A stretch of 64,000 nt of DNA, from positions 23,874-87,873 of the forward strand of contig NZ_LMQM01000004.1 of assembly GCF_001424145.1 (NCBI RefSeq), given 5' to 3'. This document shows positions 43,815 to 52,810 of the stretch, piece after piece. The stretch is from Chryseobacterium sp. Leaf404. GTDB lineage: Bacteria > Bacteroidota > Bacteroidia > Flavobacteriales > Weeksellaceae. The translations under genes and the position numbers were made by a program. The stretch's first letter is position 1, and every line of letters starts with the position of its first letter. The notes under the pieces were generated by a model, which was given only the letters and a program-made list of their open reading frames with translations, did not search any database and was not told where the DNA came from.

Positions 43815-46634
43815 ATGAAAAAGATAATCTTGATCCTTATCGGATTGATTAGTCATAATTTATTTTCACAAAACTATTCGCAATACGTGAATCCTTTCAT
43901 TGGAACAGGCGGTCACGGTCATACTTTTCCTGGAGCGATCGTACCTTTTGGGATGGTTCAGCTTTCTCCCGACACCAGAATTGACGGCAGCTGGGACGGC
44001 TGCAGCGGTTATCATTATTCCGATTCGGTGATTTACGGATTTTCTCATACCCACTTAAACGGAACCGGAGTTTCGGATTACGGAGACATTATGCTAATGC
44101 CGACAATGGGAAATCCGGGTTTGACACCAAAAGAATATTCTTCAAAATTTTCTCATAAAAACGAAAAAGCAGCGGCTGGATTTTATTCGGTTAAATTAGA
44201 CAAACACGACATTGATGTCCGTCTAACAACGACAAAAAGAGTTGGATATCATGAGTATACTTTTAACAAAGCCGGAACAGCGAATATTATTTTAGATTTA
44301 AATCACAGAGATAAATTGCTGGAAGGTGAAGTAAAAATCATTGATGATAAAACGATTGAAGTTTTCAGGAGAAGTGAAGCTTGGGCAAAGAATCAATACA
44401 TCTATGCTAGAATCGAGTTATCAAAACCGATGTTAAGATCTAAAGAACACTTCGTAAAACCTAGCGAAAGAGGAACTTCTACACCTGAAAGCATTATAAA
44501 AGGAGATGAAATCCAAATTGCATTTTCTAATAAAGTAAAAAAAGGAGAAAAAATTCTTGTAAAAGTTTCAATTTCTCCGACAGACTACGAAGGTGCCGGA
44601 AAAAATATGCTTGCTGAAGGAAAATCGAATGATTTTAACGAAATTCAAAATCAAGCAGTTGCAGATTGGAACAAAGAACTATCTAAAATTGAAGTAAAAT
44701 CTGCCGACAAAGACAAACTGACGGTTTTCTACACCGCTTTATACCACGTTTTCACGCAACCCAACATTAATATGGATGCTGACGGGAAATACCGTGGAAG
44801 AGACAACAAGTTTTACATGGCGAAAGATTTTGGATATTATTCTGTTTTCTCGCTTTGGGATACTTTTAGAGGAGCACATCCTCTTATGACTTTAATCGAC
44901 AGAAAGAGAACGGCAGATTTCGTTAATACTTTCATCAAACAACGTGAACAAGGTGGCAGAATTCCGGTTTGGGAAATGGCATCCAATGAAACCGAATGTA
45001 TGATCGGTTACCACGGCGTTTCTGTAATTGCTGATGCGATGGCAAAAGGAATTAAAGGTTTTGATTATGAAAAAGCTTTCGAAGCATCCAAAAATTCGGC
45101 GATGCAGGATATTTTTGGTTTAAATGCTTACAAACAGAAAAACTACATCAGCATTGATGATGAGCATGAAAGTGTTTCAAAAACTCTTGAATACGCTTAT
45201 GACGACTGGTGCATCGCTCAAATGGCGAAAATTTTAAATAAAAAAGACGAATACGAATATTTCATGAAACGTTCTCAAAACTGGAAAAATCTATACAATC
45301 CAAACAACGGTTTTATGCAGGCTCGAAAGAACGGAAACTGGTACGAACCTTTTGACCCCAATGAAGTCAACAACAACTATACAGAAGGAAATTCATGGCA
45401 TTACTCCTACTCTGTTCAGCAGGATATTCCGGGATTGATTCAGGCGCATGGCGGAAAAGAAAAATTTGAACAGTTTATTGATGCTATTTTCGCAGCTTCA
45501 GACAAAACTACTGGCAGAGAACAGGTGGATATTACAGGTTTGATGGGACAATATGCACAGGGAAATGAGCCAAGTCACCATATCGCTTATCTTTATAATT
45601 TTGTTGATAAACCGCAGAAAACGGAAGAAAAAATCAAATATATTCTTGATAATTTCTATAAAAATGCGCCTGATGGTTTAATTGGAAACGAAGATTGCGG
45701 ACAGATGAGCGCCTGGTATATTTTAAGCGCAATGGGAATTTACTCCGTTACTCCGGGAAAACCTGAATGGGAAACTGTTACTCCTTTTTTTGATGAAATT
45801 AAATTACATTTGGAAGACGGTACAACGAGAATTATTACCAAAAACACTCCGAAAAATGAGCTTAAAAAGTTAGGTTTTGAAAATGTCAAAGCTGCAAAAG
45901 ATCTAAAATACCCTGTACAGACTGCTTCACCGGTCATCGCTGCAGATAGGTTGTTTGACTTCTCTACTCAGGTTAAAATCACGCCTTTGAATGGAAAAGA
46001 TAAAATTTATTACATGACTTTGGATGACGATGATAAAAATGTGAGAAAAACTTTCAAAGTCTATAAAGAACCTTTCACCATCAGCAAAACCACCACCGTT
46101 TCTGCATACGCAGAAAGAAATGGCGAGAAAAGCGGAATTACAACATCCAATTTCAACAGACGCCCGAATCACTGGGATGTAACGATTAATGCAACGGCAA
46201 ATCCGCAGTATACAGCGGGTGGAAAACTCGCCATCATCGACGGAATAAACGGCGATGTGAACTGGAGAAAAGGCGAATGGCAGGGTTATCAGGGGCAAAC
46301 TGTAGAAGCGATTATCGATTTTAAATCTCCGCAGCAGATGAGACAGATCTCTTCAACCTACCTGCAGGACAGCCGTGCTTGGATTTTAATGCCTAAAAAA
46401 GTAGAATATTACGCTTCAATGGATGGGAAAACTTTCATTTTATTGAAAACACTGGAAAATAACATCGATGCCAAAGATGAAACCGTTCAGGTAAAAAATT
46501 TCTCAACTGAAATTCTCCCTACCGAAGCACGTTACCTGAAAGTAAAAGCTTATCATTTCGGAAAACTTCCCGAGTGGCATCAGGGTGCAGGTGGTGAAGC
46601 TTATATTTTTGTGGATGAGATTTCCGTGAAATAG
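43815..46634 (+). CDS. GH92 alpha-mannosidase, secreted
   Basis: This 939-residue glycoside hydrolase has a signal peptide (cut near FSQ), the GH92 N-terminal beta sandwich starting YVNPFIGTGGHGHTFPGAIVPFGMVQLSPDTR, and the (alpha/alpha)6 catalytic domain with family blocks such as SLWDTFRGAHPL, GNSWHYSYSVQQDIPGL, GNEPSHHIAYLYN and GNEDCGQMSAWYILSAMGIYSVTPG. GH92 enzymes are calcium-dependent exo-acting alpha-mannosidases on host or yeast glycans. The C-terminal 250 residues add chitobiase-like and discoidin-like beta domains (ITPLNGKDKIYYMTLDDDD and DFKSPQQMRQISSTYLQDS). It stands alone, divergent from mrp. Confidence 0.95.
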   Translation: MKKIILILIGLISHNLFSQNYSQYVNPFIGTGGHGHTFPGAIVPFGMVQLSPDTRIDGSWDGCSGYHYSDSVIYGFSHTHLNGTGVSDYGDIMLMPTMGNPGLTPKEYSSKFSHKNEKAAAGFYSVKLDKHDIDVRLTTTKRVGYHEYTFNKAGTANIILDLNHRDKLLEGEVKIIDDKTIEVFRRSEAWAKNQYIYARIELSKPMLRSKEHFVKPSERGTSTPESIIKGDEIQIAFSNKVKKGEKILVKVSISPTDYEGAGKNMLAEGKSNDFNEIQNQAVADWNKELSKIEVKSADKDKLTVFYTALYHVFTQPNINMDADGKYRGRDNKFYMAKDFGYYSVFSLWDTFRGAHPLMTLIDRKRTADFVNTFIKQREQGGRIPVWEMASNETECMIGYHGVSVIADAMAKGIKGFDYEKAFEASKNSAMQDIFGLNAYKQKNYISIDDEHESVSKTLEYAYDDWCIAQMAKILNKKDEYEYFMKRSQNWKNLYNPNNGFMQARKNGNWYEPFDPNEVNNNYTEGNSWHYSYSVQQDIPGLIQAHGGKEKFEQFIDAIFAASDKTTGREQVDITGLMGQYAQGNEPSHHIAYLYNFVDKPQKTEEKIKYILDNFYKNAPDGLIGNEDCGQMSAWYILSAMGIYSVTPGKPEWETVTPFFDEIKLHLEDGTTRIITKNTPKNELKKLGFENVKAAKDLKYPVQTASPVIAADRLFDFSTQVKITPLNGKDKIYYMTLDDDDKNVRKTFKVYKEPFTISKTTTVSAYAERNGEKSGITTSNFNRRPNHWDVTINATANPQYTAGGKLAIIDGINGDVNWRKGEWQGYQGQTVEAIIDFKSPQQMRQISSTYLQDSRAWILMPKKVEYYASMDGKTFILLKTLENNIDAKDETVQVKNFSTEILPTEARYLKVKAYHFGKLPEWHQGAGGEAYIFVDEISVK

Positions 46635-46655
46635 CAAATTTGCATTTAAAATGAT

Positions 46656-46688
46656 GAAACCTCTTTCGATTTGGAAGAGGTTTTTTTG
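46656..46688 (+). terminator. Terminator of the GH92 gene
   Basis: AAACCTCTT and AAGAGGTTT (9 bp) pair around TCGATTTGG and are followed by a T run. Confidence 0.85.
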
Positions 46689-46725
46689 TTAATATATCTA
46701 TTAAAAACAAGAAAAAAACACAAAC

Positions 46726-46792
46726 TTTGTCATTCCGTAGGAATCTAAGCGGTATTACGATTATTCGGTGGAGATTCCTACGGAATGACAAA
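46726..46792. repeat. Perfect 21-bp inverted repeat (CATTCCGTAGGAATCT type)
   Basis: TTTGTCATTCCGTAGGAATC plus T at 46726-46746 and its exact reverse complement at 46772-46792 frame 25 bases. It lies between the convergent GH92 and PhyH genes. Its core resembles dispersed repeats often seen in Flavobacteriia genomes. No T run follows on either strand. Confidence 0.75.
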
Positions 46793-46810
46793 CAAACTGT
46801 AAATGTGACA

Positions 46811-47524
46811 TTAATTCATCCTCTCCGACCAATTTAATTCATCCGGCAATTCTCTATCAGAAAACTCAATATGAATCACTCTTCTCTTTTTTCCGTTCGT
46901 TGTACGGTTTGAACCGTGAAGAAGCAATGGTTTCATAATCATAACTCCGCCTTTTTCTACGTTGCAGATATTTTCGGCTTCCAAATTCCAGTCAATCGTT
47001 TCTGGTCTGTAAATTCCTTTTGAATGGGATTTCGGGACAACTTTTATAGCTCCGTTATTTTCATCAGTATCATCTAAGTGAATTCTGATCGTAAAAATAT
47101 TTTCAAGAATCTCTAAAGGTGGCTGAACAGCAAACTGATTCTGTTTTGTTGTCCACGGTCCGAAATTTTCCAATTCGACTTTTTTATCTACAGAAATGGT
47201 CAAATCTTGATGATAAGCAACGTACCAGTTTGATTTTTCAGGTTTATCGAAGTAAATACTTTTGACTACAAAATAATTTCCGCCAAAAATTTCTTTGATG
47301 ATTGTTTTTAAATTTTCATTAAAAATCAAATTTTCAATCTCCGGAATTTCTTTTAAAAACTGCCTGATTGCAAAAAGGTCTTCCGATTTTCTGAACGTTT
47401 CTTTCGAAGTGTCAATATTTCGAATGATTTCACTTATTTTTTCAATTTCATCCTCAGAAAATACATTGTTGATTACTGCGAACCCTTCAGCGGAAATTTC
47501 AGATTTTTTAATTTCTAAATTCAT
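46811..47524 (-). CDS. Phytanoyl-CoA dioxygenase (PhyH) family protein
   Basis: This 237-residue protein is an Fe(II)/2-oxoglutarate oxygenase of the PhyH type. Iron ligands are in YHQD (His-x-Asp, residues about 103-105) and a distal His in LLHGSNRT, followed by the Arg that holds 2-oxoglutarate (KKRRVIHIEF). Substrate unknown: such proteins hydroxylate many small molecules. Its start is 9 bases after the sigma factor stop, so both genes are co-transcribed, with the sigma factor first. Confidence 0.85.
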   Translation of the reverse strand: MNLEIKKSEISAEGFAVINNVFSEDEIEKISEIIRNIDTSKETFRKSEDLFAIRQFLKEIPEIENLIFNENLKTIIKEIFGGNYFVVKSIYFDKPEKSNWYVAYHQDLTISVDKKVELENFGPWTTKQNQFAVQPPLEILENIFTIRIHLDDTDENNGAIKVVPKSHSKGIYRPETIDWNLEAENICNVEKGGVMIMKPLLLHGSNRTTNGKKRRVIHIEFSDRELPDELNWSERMN

Positions 47525-47533
47525 TACAAAATA

Positions 47534-48091
47534 TTATTCTTCAAAATCATTATTTTTCAGCAGTTCTGCCAAAACCTTTTTAGCCCGCATCACTCTCACT
47601 TTGGTATTGGCAACAGAGATTCCCAGTTCATCTGCAATTTCTTTGATGCTTTTTTCTTCAAAAAATCTAAGCCTTAAAATATCCTGATAATTTTTGTCGA
47701 GAGATTCTATGGTTTTAATGATTTTCATCTGCTCTTCATCAGAGATCATCAACTCTTCCGGCGATTTGGCGAACTGATTTTTTACTTCATCCAAATTTTC
47801 AGTGGTATCATGGTTTTCACGGGCTTTCTTTCTCCAAAAATCGATGATGGTGTTTTGGGCAATCGTTAAAACCCATGTTTTAAACTGAAAATGAGGATCA
47901 TACATATCCAGTTTCGACAGAACTTTAGAGAAAACATTAACTGTGATCTCATCGGCATCGTTTTCATCCCTCACTTTTTTCATCACAAAAGAAAAAACAT
48001 CAACCCAAAAAATGTTGATGAGCCTCGTCTGAGCCTTCTGATCTTTATCGTTGGCTTTGGAAATGAGCTGAAATAGTTGTTCGTCGTTCAT
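47534..48091 (-). CDS. ECF-type RNA polymerase sigma factor
   Basis: The 185-residue protein has sigma region 2 (LINIFWVDVFSFVMKKVRDENDADEITVNVFSKVLSKL and the -10 reading helix FKTWVLTIAQNTIIDFWRKK) and region 4 (LDKNYQDILRLRFFEEKSIKEIADELGISVANTKVRVMRAKKVL), with no region 3, as in ECF factors. The open frame begins at TTG (48100), but this lies inside a -7 promoter box, so the ATG at 48091 is chosen. No anti-sigma gene follows; the PhyH oxygenase does. How it is controlled is not evident. Confidence 0.9.
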   Translation of the reverse strand: MNDEQLFQLISKANDKDQKAQTRLINIFWVDVFSFVMKKVRDENDADEITVNVFSKVLSKLDMYDPHFQFKTWVLTIAQNTIIDFWRKKARENHDTTENLDEVKNQFAKSPEELMISDEEQMKIIKTIESLDKNYQDILRLRFFEEKSIKEIADELGISVANTKVRVMRAKKVLAELLKNNDFEE

Positions 48092-48097
48092 TACTAA

Positions 48098-48128
48098 CAA
48101 ATATAAATGATTTTAATTTTAAACTCAA
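48098..48128 (-). promoter_or_regulatory. Promoter of the ECF sigma / PhyH operon
   Basis: On the minus strand TTG (48126-48128), 20 bases, then TATATTTG (48098-48105), a full consensus Bacteroidota promoter. The box ends six bases before the ATG at 48091, implying a leader of a few bases or none. Confidence 0.65.
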
Positions 48129-48170
48129 AACTTTAAACATCAAACTCTAAACCTTAAACTCTAAATTTTC

Positions 48171-48178
48171 TATCTTTG
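48171..48178 (+). promoter_or_regulatory. Putative -7 box of tyrS
   Basis: TATCTTTG fits TAnnTTTG and lies 26 bases before the tyrS ATG. Upstream is a run of AAACTCTAAA-like short repeats (about 48121-48167). Confidence 0.5.
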
Positions 48179-48204
48179 CCAATTAAATTTTAAACCCGAA
48201 AATA

Positions 48205-49500
48205 ATGAACTCTTTTATTGAAGAATTGAAATGGCGCGGTCTTTTTTCAGACATGATGCCCGGAACGGATGAGCAACTTGATAAGGAAATGACGACTGCT
48301 TATATCGGGTTTGATCCTACCGCAGATTCTTTGCATATTGGGAGTCTTATTCAGATCAAAATTCTGGCTCACTTCCAGCAGCACGGTCACAAGCCAATTG
48401 CTTTGGTAGGTGGAGCTACAGGGATGATTGGTGACCCATCTGGGAAATCTGCGGAAAGAAATTTACTGGATGAAGAAACTCTTCTTCACTATGTAGACTG
48501 CCTAAAAAATCAGCTTGGAAGATTCCTGAATTTTGACGGAAGCGAAGCCAATAAAGCCGAACTGGTGAACAATTACGACTGGATGAAAAATATTTCATTC
48601 CTTGATTTTGCAAAAAATGTGGGGAAAAACATCACAGTAAATTACATGATGGCAAAAGATTCCGTAAAGAAAAGACTTTCTGGAGATGCTGGCGTTGACG
48701 GAATGAGCTTTACAGAATTTACATACCAGTTAATTCAGGGTTACGACTTTCTGCATTTGTACCAAAACAACGGAGTGAAGCTTCAGATGGGCGGTTCAGA
48801 CCAGTGGGGAAATATTACCACAGGAACTGAATTGATCAGAAGAAAAGCGCAGGGAACAGCCTTTGCACTTACAGTCCCGTTGATTACAAAAGCTGACGGT
48901 TCTAAATTTGGGAAATCTGAAAGTGGCGAAAACTATTGGCTTGATAAAAAGAAAACTTCACCATACAAATTCTACCAGTTTTGGCTGAATGCAACTGATA
49001 CCGATGCGGAAAGATTTATCAAATTCTATACTTTTTTACCAAAAGAAGAAATTGAAGAATTAATCGAAGATCATAAAACTGCACCACACGAAAGAAAGCT
49101 TCAGAAAAAATTAGCTGAAGAAGTTACGGTTTGGGTTCACGGAAAAGAAGAATATGAAAAAGCTGTAAAAGCATCAGAAATTCTTTTCGGAAGATCTACT
49201 GCAGAAGATTTGGTAAGTCTTGACGAAGAAACTTTTCTGGAAATATTTGACGGCGTTCCCCAAAAAGAAATTGCTAAATCTGAAGTGATCGGCGTAAACA
49301 TTATTGATTTATTATCTGAGAAATCAGGATTTTTAAAATCTAAAAGTGAAGCGACGAGAGAAATTAAAGGAAATTCTATTTCTGTAAATAAAAATAAAAT
49401 TGATGATCTGTACACTGCTTCAGAAAACGATTTAATTGACGGAAAGTTTTTATTGCTTCAAAAAGGAAAGAAAAATTATTTTATTGTAAAAGCATTATGA
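48205..49500 (+). CDS. tyrS: Tyrosyl-tRNA synthetase
   Basis: This 431-residue enzyme charges tRNA-Tyr with tyrosine. It has the class I signatures: [10 protein letters not shown] (HIGH motif) and the KMSKS-type GSKFGKS loop, plus the tyrosine pocket [11 protein letters not shown] and [14 protein letters not shown]. The C-terminal S4-like RNA-binding domain is present ([26 protein letters not shown]). Full length for bacterial TyrS, intact, single gene with a terminator after it. Confidence 0.97.
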   Translation: MNSFIEELKWRGLFSDMMPGTDEQLDKEMTTAYIGFDPTADSLHIGSLIQIKILAHFQQHGHKPIALVGGATGMIGDPSGKSAERNLLDEETLLHYVDCLKNQLGRFLNFDGSEANKAELVNNYDWMKNISFLDFAKNVGKNITVNYMMAKDSVKKRLSGDAGVDGMSFTEFTYQLIQGYDFLHLYQNNGVKLQMGGSDQWGNITTGTELIRRKAQGTAFALTVPLITKADGSKFGKSESGENYWLDKKKTSPYKFYQFWLNATDTDAERFIKFYTFLPKEEIEELIEDHKTAPHERKLQKKLAEEVTVWVHGKEEYEKAVKASEILFGRSTAEDLVSLDEETFLEIFDGVPQKEIAKSEVIGVNIIDLLSEKSGFLKSKSEATREIKGNSISVNKNKIDDLYTASENDLIDGKFLLLQKGKKNYFIVKAL

Positions 49501-49512
49501 TATCAAAACGAA

Positions 49513-49537
49513 AAAACCGCCAGCAGGCGGTTTTTTT
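49513..49537. terminator. Terminator of tyrS (possibly bidirectional)
   Basis: AAACCGCC pairs with GGCGGTTT around AGCA; flanked by an A run and a T run, so it may also end the convergent lipoprotein gene. Confidence 0.85.
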
Positions 49538-49569
49538 ATGTCTTCAGGTTTAAAATGAAAATCTGAAAC

Positions 49570-50022
49570 TTATAATTCTAAGAAACTGAAATCTACAGAA
49601 ACGTTTTTGTTTCCGGATCCCACTACTTTTTTGGTAACAGCTACTTCACCATCCACTAAAATAGTAACGCTTAATTCTGAATCACTGTTTGGTAAAATGG
49701 CATTGGCATCAAGATTAAGCTGCGCCTGACTTGAATTTACGAAAAACTCTTCGCTCTGCCAGCTTAAAACTCCCGGCTGCACAGGATCAAACTTTGTATC
49801 CTGACTTGTACCCACCTGAGTAACAATAGTTTTGATAACCACTTTTTCGGTTCCTGCCGGTGCACCGCCTTTTAATCCTTTTACCTGAAACTGTACCAGG
49901 TGATCTGTAAACTCTTCTTCGTCATCTTCCTTACAAGATGTAGACAAAGAAAATACAGATAAAACAAACAGGAATAAAAAAGAAAATTTAAGTAAACTTT
50001 TTGATGTGTAAAAATGCTTCAT
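49570..50022 (-). CDS. Hypothetical lipoprotein, 150 residues
   Basis: The N-terminus has a basic start, a hydrophobic stretch and the lipobox STSC, followed by an acidic KEDDEEE segment, a pattern that often marks lipoproteins exported to the surface of Bacteroidota cells. The rest is beta-rich (VQFQVKGLKGGAPAGTEKVVIKTIV, SDSELSVTILVDGEVAVTKK) with no catalytic motif. Unrecognised family, likely membrane anchored. It has a clear promoter and a GGAGA Shine-Dalgarno sequence before the ATG, rare in this group. Confidence 0.75.
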   Translation of the reverse strand: MKHFYTSKSLLKFSFLFLFVLSVFSLSTSCKEDDEEEFTDHLVQFQVKGLKGGAPAGTEKVVIKTIVTQVGTSQDTKFDPVQPGVLSWQSEEFFVNSSQAQLNLDANAILPNSDSELSVTILVDGEVAVTKKVVGSGNKNVSVDFSFLEL

Positions 50023-50047
50023 TTCTCCAGATAAATTTTTAATGATT

Positions 50048-50055
50048 CAAATATA
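50048..50055 (-). promoter_or_regulatory. Putative -7 box of the lipoprotein gene
   Basis: The minus strand reads TATATTTG, 25 bases before the ATG at 50022. Confidence 0.5.
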
Positions 50056-50191
50056 GGATTTTTATCAATATAAAAATAACTTTTATGAAAATTTTCCACG
50101 AATACCATACAAACTCTGTCAATTCGTCAAAAATTTTTTTTATGTTCGCTTTGGTTATCTTCTTTAATAAACGTAAAAATATATAATTGAT

Positions 50192-50199
50192 TATATTTG
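50192..50199 (+). promoter_or_regulatory. -7 promoter box only four bases before a start codon
   Basis: TATATTTG is a perfect TAnnTTTG; the esterase ATG begins at 50204. Transcription would then begin at or next to the A of the ATG, suggesting a leaderless message. Confidence 0.45.
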
Positions 50200-50203
50200 C
50201 CTT

Positions 50204-50842
50204 ATGAATTTAGATTACATCGTCAGAGAGCCTGAGCAAATATCGCCTTCCACTCCTATTCTCTTTATGCTGCATGGTTACGGAAGTAATGAGCAGGATC
50301 TCTTCAGTTTCAGAGAAGATCTTCCCAAAGACTGGATTTTGATAAGCTTCAGAGCTCCGGGAAGTACAGAATTTGAAGGTTTTTCGTGGTTTGACATCAA
50401 TTTTAACAATCCTGAAAACTTTATAGATACCGATAAAGCGAACGAAATGGTTCAGGTTCTGATTCAAAATATAATGACCATCATCAATCACTATGGTTTA
50501 ACGGAGAGCAAAACCCATCTCTGCGGTTTCAGCCAGGGAGGAATTCTTGCCTACGCTTTAGCACTGAAACATCCTGAATTATTTAACAAAATTGCCCTGT
50601 TGAGCACGTATCCGGAAGAAAAACTACTCACTGATATTGTAAAAGAAAAGAAGAAATTAGAAAATCTCAGGTTTTTTATTTCACATGGAACAGATGATGC
50701 AATAATCCCTTTAGAATGGGGCAGAAAAGCGGCAGATATGCTCTATGATCTGAGCTGTTATTTTTCTTTCCGAGAATATATGAACGGGCATGGAGTCAAT
50801 CAGAAAAATTATATAGACCTGATGGATTTTTTCGCTAAATAA
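50204..50842 (+). CDS. Alpha/beta hydrolase, carboxylesterase/phospholipase family
   Basis: This 212-residue cytoplasmic hydrolase has the fold of bacterial carboxylesterases related to acyl-protein thioesterase. The oxyanion segment is FMLHGYGSNEQD, the nucleophile elbow is CGFSQGG with Ser110, the acid is in HGTDDAIIP (Asp164 or Asp165) and the His is in NGHGVN (His196). It cleaves short acyl esters. Monocistronic, with a -7 box directly before the ATG. No clear metabolic link to its neighbours. Confidence 0.88.
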   Translation: MNLDYIVREPEQISPSTPILFMLHGYGSNEQDLFSFREDLPKDWILISFRAPGSTEFEGFSWFDINFNNPENFIDTDKANEMVQVLIQNIMTIINHYGLTESKTHLCGFSQGGILAYALALKHPELFNKIALLSTYPEEKLLTDIVKEKKKLENLRFFISHGTDDAIIPLEWGRKAADMLYDLSCYFSFREYMNGHGVNQKNYIDLMDFFAK

Positions 50843-50937
50843 CTCAATTACAGAATAATACAATTAAATTAAAACATTTTCAGCTCCTGAAGATGTTTTT
50901 TTCTGGCACCAAACGATATATTTATTAAATTCATTAC

Positions 50938-52260
50938 ATGAAACCAGTCGGCATATTATTCTTTTTGTTGGTGAGCATTTTCTTTAATGCTCAAAACAGT
51001 TTTGAGATGATACAGCCTAAGAAAGTAACAATTCCGTTTAAGCTGATTAACAATTTAATTTTCATTCAGATTGAAGTAAATGGGGTGGAGCTCACCTTTT
51101 TTGTAGATTCTGGCGTAAACGAAACCACAATTTTCAGCCTTGAAAACAAAGAAATTAAATTCAGTAATCTTGAAAAAACCACATTCACAGGTTTAGGTAC
51201 CAGCGGAAGTATTGACGGTTTTAAGTCTGAAGGAAACACTGCCAAAATCGGTAAAAACCTGCTTAACAAAGATTTTTATTTTTACATCATTTCAGATCCT
51301 GAATTTAATATCTCATCCCACATCGGTATTCCCGTGAATGGTATTATTGGATATCAGTTTTTTAAAAACCACCAGATCATCATTGATTATGAAGGAAAAA
51401 AAATGACGCTTTTCTCTGATGATCAAAGTTTCAAATCTAAAGTAAAAAAATTTGAAGAACTGCCAATTACCATAGAAAAATCCAAACCTTACATTCTGGC
51501 TGATGTGGAAATGACGAACACTCCCAAAAGCTCAAAACTTCTTTTAGACCTTGGAAATACCGATGCTATCTGGCTTTTCCCAAAATTAATTAAAGATTTT
51601 GTCTACAACCGTCCCAATATTGAAGATTATCTGGGCAGAGGTTTCAATGGAGATATTTTTGGAAAACGCAGCCGTATTCATCAGCTGTCTTTGGGTAAAT
51701 TCAAATTTGAAAAACCTCTGATTGCGATGCCTGACGAGTACTCTATTCAAAATTTAAATCTTGTAAAAGACCGGAAAGGTTCCATTGGAAGCGAAATTCT
51801 GCGTAGATTTACATTGGCATTTGATTACAAAAACGAAAAACTTTACCTGAAAAAAAACCGGAACTTTAATGACCCCTTCCATTTTAACATGAGTGGAATT
51901 GATTTTAAACAGGACGGTATGCAATGGGAACAGGATTTGATGCGTGTGGAAGCCAAAAAAAGTATGGATCTTCAAAGTACAGAAGTAATTGCCAATACAC
52001 TGCAGTACAAATTTGTGCTGAAGCCCATTTTTTCAGTTGCCGGCGTCAGAAAAGATTCACCGGGGGCACTTGCAGGACTGCAAAAAGATGATCTTCTCAT
52101 AAAAATCAACGGTAAGAAAACTACTGACATGACTTTACAGAAAATCGTAGATCTTATGAAATCTGATGAAGGACGGGCCATAGAAATGGAAATTGAAAGG
52201 AAGTTCAAACCCATGAAAATCAGGTTTATTTTAGAAGACCCAATACCCTATCAGGAATAA
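50938..52260 (+). CDS. Secreted retropepsin-like aspartic protease with PDZ domain
   Basis: This 440-residue protein has a signal peptide (cut near FNAQN), two aspartic-protease-type segments (FFVDSGVNETTIFSLE and the later KLLLDLGNTDAIWL, each with Asp before a Gly or Ser), and a C-terminal PDZ domain (about 360-430: GVRKDSPGALAGLQKDDLLIKINGKKTTDM). It matches the exported aspartyl protease/PDZ family common in Bacteroidota; most are untested. It may process or bind proteins in the periplasm. The small membrane protein gene starts one base after its stop. Confidence 0.83.
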   Translation: MKPVGILFFLLVSIFFNAQNSFEMIQPKKVTIPFKLINNLIFIQIEVNGVELTFFVDSGVNETTIFSLENKEIKFSNLEKTTFTGLGTSGSIDGFKSEGNTAKIGKNLLNKDFYFYIISDPEFNISSHIGIPVNGIIGYQFFKNHQIIIDYEGKKMTLFSDDQSFKSKVKKFEELPITIEKSKPYILADVEMTNTPKSSKLLLDLGNTDAIWLFPKLIKDFVYNRPNIEDYLGRGFNGDIFGKRSRIHQLSLGKFKFEKPLIAMPDEYSIQNLNLVKDRKGSIGSEILRRFTLAFDYKNEKLYLKKNRNFNDPFHFNMSGIDFKQDGMQWEQDLMRVEAKKSMDLQSTEVIANTLQYKFVLKPIFSVAGVRKDSPGALAGLQKDDLLIKINGKKTTDMTLQKIVDLMKSDEGRAIEMEIERKFKPMKIRFILEDPIPYQE

Positions 52261-52261
52261 T

Positions 52262-52810
52262 ATGAATACAGAAGAAACCACCTTAGATAAGATCAGAAAC
52301 AGGCCGAGATTTAAAATGTTCAGCGTTCTTTCTAAAGAAGAATATGCAGAAAATCTTAAACAATTCATGGCTTCCCATTCTCAGGAATTTGAGGGGAATA
52401 TCAACAAAGAAGTAGCCACCATCTGCGTAAAAACCGAAGATGACAATTACTGGAAACCTCAGCTCGCCTTAAGGGTAGAAACTGAAGATGAAAGAACACT
52501 GGTGAGAGGTGTTTTCGGGCCCAGCTCTGCTGTATGGACATTTTTTATGTTTATGTATTTCCTTTTCTCAATTTCCTGGATGACTTTTTTCACGATGTTT
52601 TATGTGGAAAGACAGATTAAAACAAATGAGTACCCGTGGGCACTCACTTTATCTTTTGTGATGTTGTTTTTTATTGCATTAACATATGCTGCAGCAAGAT
52701 TCGGACAATTTAAAGGTAAGGATGAAATGCTGAAGCTGAGACGTTTTGCCGAAGAATCTACCCTGCCTTTTGAGAATAAAGATCAGTTACCAATCTCTCC
52801 AGAATCCTGA
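52262..52810 (+). CDS. Two-helix membrane protein, coupled to the protease
   Basis: This 182-residue protein has a soluble N-terminal part of about 85 residues and two membrane helices (WTFFMFMYFLFSISWMTFFTMFYV and WALTLSFVMLFFIALTYAAARF), then a short polar tail. No family recognised. Its ATG is one base after the stop of the protease gene, suggesting translational coupling and a shared function. Its 3' end overlaps the convergent L,D-transpeptidase gene by 28 bases. Confidence 0.75.
   Translation: MNTEETTLDKIRNRPRFKMFSVLSKEEYAENLKQFMASHSQEFEGNINKEVATICVKTEDDNYWKPQLALRVETEDERTLVRGVFGPSSAVWTFFMFMYFLFSISWMTFFTMFYVERQIKTNEYPWALTLSFVMLFFIALTYAAARFGQFKGKDEMLKLRRFAEESTLPFENKDQLPISPES

Noticed and set aside
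46726..46792. The 21-bp inverted repeat as the terminator of GH92.
   Set aside because: A better hairpin with a T run lies at 46656-46688, and this repeat lacks a T tract.
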